From contig JASHXO010000073.1 of the NCBI GenBank assembly GCA_030043495.1, positions 1 to 5,590 on the forward strand: a stretch of 5,590 bases of DNA, read 5' to 3'. This document shows positions 5,271-5,590 of the stretch, piece after piece. Origin of the DNA: Candidatus Rhabdochlamydia sp. (GTDB lineage Bacteria > Chlamydiota > Chlamydiia > Chlamydiales > Rhabdochlamydiaceae). A program made the position numbers and the translations under genes. Numbering within the stretch: the stretch's first letter is position 1; each line of letters starts with the position of its first letter. The notes beneath the pieces were generated by a model, which was not told the origin of the DNA, did no database searches, and was given only the letters and a program-made list of their open reading frames with translations.

Positions 5271-5334
5271 AGCGAAGAAAACATTTACCCAGCACGCCAA
5301 TCGCTTTAACCTCTTAACCAAAAAGGAAAAAGCA

Positions 5335-5590
5335 ATGGCATCGGTGTACAAACGCAAAGGAAGCAAAAATTGGCGAGCCGTCATCCGAATTGATGGTTAC
5401 CCATCTGTTTGCAAGACATTCGATCGCAAGCAAGAAGCAGATGATTGGGTAAAAGAAACCGAGCGCCGCATCAAACTCGGCGGGTTCAACTTCACCGCTC
5501 ACAACAAACACCACACTTATGCCGATTTACTGCACCGTATGGAAGAGGACGGTGCCTTTGATCTCCATCGTTCTTTCAAACACTGCAAAT
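5335..5590 (+). CDS. Tyrosine-recombinase (phage-type) integrase, N-terminal 85 residues, runs off right edge
   Basis: Probable site-specific integrase of a mobile island. The visible residues 1-50 resemble the arm-binding N-terminal domain of tyrosine recombinases: a short MASVYKRKGSKNWRAVIRID start, a KTF strand-turn (27-29) and the helix RKQEADDWVKETERRIKLG (31-49). From about residue 61 (TYADLLHRMEED) the core-binding helical domain appears to begin. The catalytic R-H-R-Y residues would lie beyond the edge, so activity cannot be judged. ATG 5335 has AAGGA seven bases upstream; the frame is open to the last base. The position just after tRNA-Lys, pointing away from it, fits an integrase at its attachment site. 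It could alternatively be a relic; the family call rests on pattern resemblance and context. Confidence 0.78.
   Translation, partial: MASVYKRKGSKNWRAVIRIDGYPSVCKTFDRKQEADDWVKETERRIKLGGFNFTAHNKHHTYADLLHRMEEDGAFDLHRSFKHCK

Noticed and set aside
5251..5271. AAATGGTGCA direct repeats as a CRISPR fragment
   Set aside because: Units are 10 bases with one-base gaps, only two exact copies, no spacers and no cas genes.

Overview
The window looks like chromosomal DNA of a member of the phylum Chlamydiota, most likely one of the environmental, amoeba-associated lineages rather than Chlamydia itself. The reasons are the gene order (a PBP2-type penicillin-binding protein facing away from tRNA-Gly, then rpsB-tsf-pyrH-frr), chlamydia-like S2 and EF-Ts sequences, three tRNAs without an encoded CCA end, and the absence of the major outer membrane protein gene ompA, which in Chlamydia sits between the PBP gene and rpsB. 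Genus cannot be fixed from this sequence alone.

Layout. Positions 1-1952 (minus strand) hold the first 650 codons of a large class B penicillin-binding protein that runs off the left edge before its active-site serine. A divergent intergenic region (1953-2126) carries candidate promoters for tRNA-Gly(UCC) at 2127-2197. Between the tRNA and rpsB lie 266 bases full of well-formed hairpins, a candidate structured leader RNA. Then come rpsB (TTG start), tsf (ATGA overlap with rpsB), a pyrH remnant and frr: the translation/UMP-kinase cluster. A promoter-like sequence follows, driving tRNA-Glu(UUC) and tRNA-Lys(UUU). Just beyond tRNA-Lys are a nested inverted-repeat array and the start of a tyrosine-recombinase (integrase) gene leaving the right edge, as expected for a mobile island inserted at a tRNA 3' end.

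How the parts work together. S2 is a 30S subunit protein, EF-Ts recharges EF-Tu with GTP, RRF recycles ribosomes after termination, and the tRNAs feed the same process. PyrH would normally make UDP from UMP, but here the middle of the gene, about 150 codons with most of the active site, is absent; the two ends are joined in frame and the frr ribosome binding site lies inside the 3' stub.

Most interesting points: (1) the internally deleted pyrH, suggesting the host imports UTP/UDP or has another UMP kinase; (2) the structured rpsB leader; (3) the tRNA-Lys/integrase junction with its symmetrical repeat array. No CRISPR array, toxin-antitoxin pair or recognisable defence system is visible.
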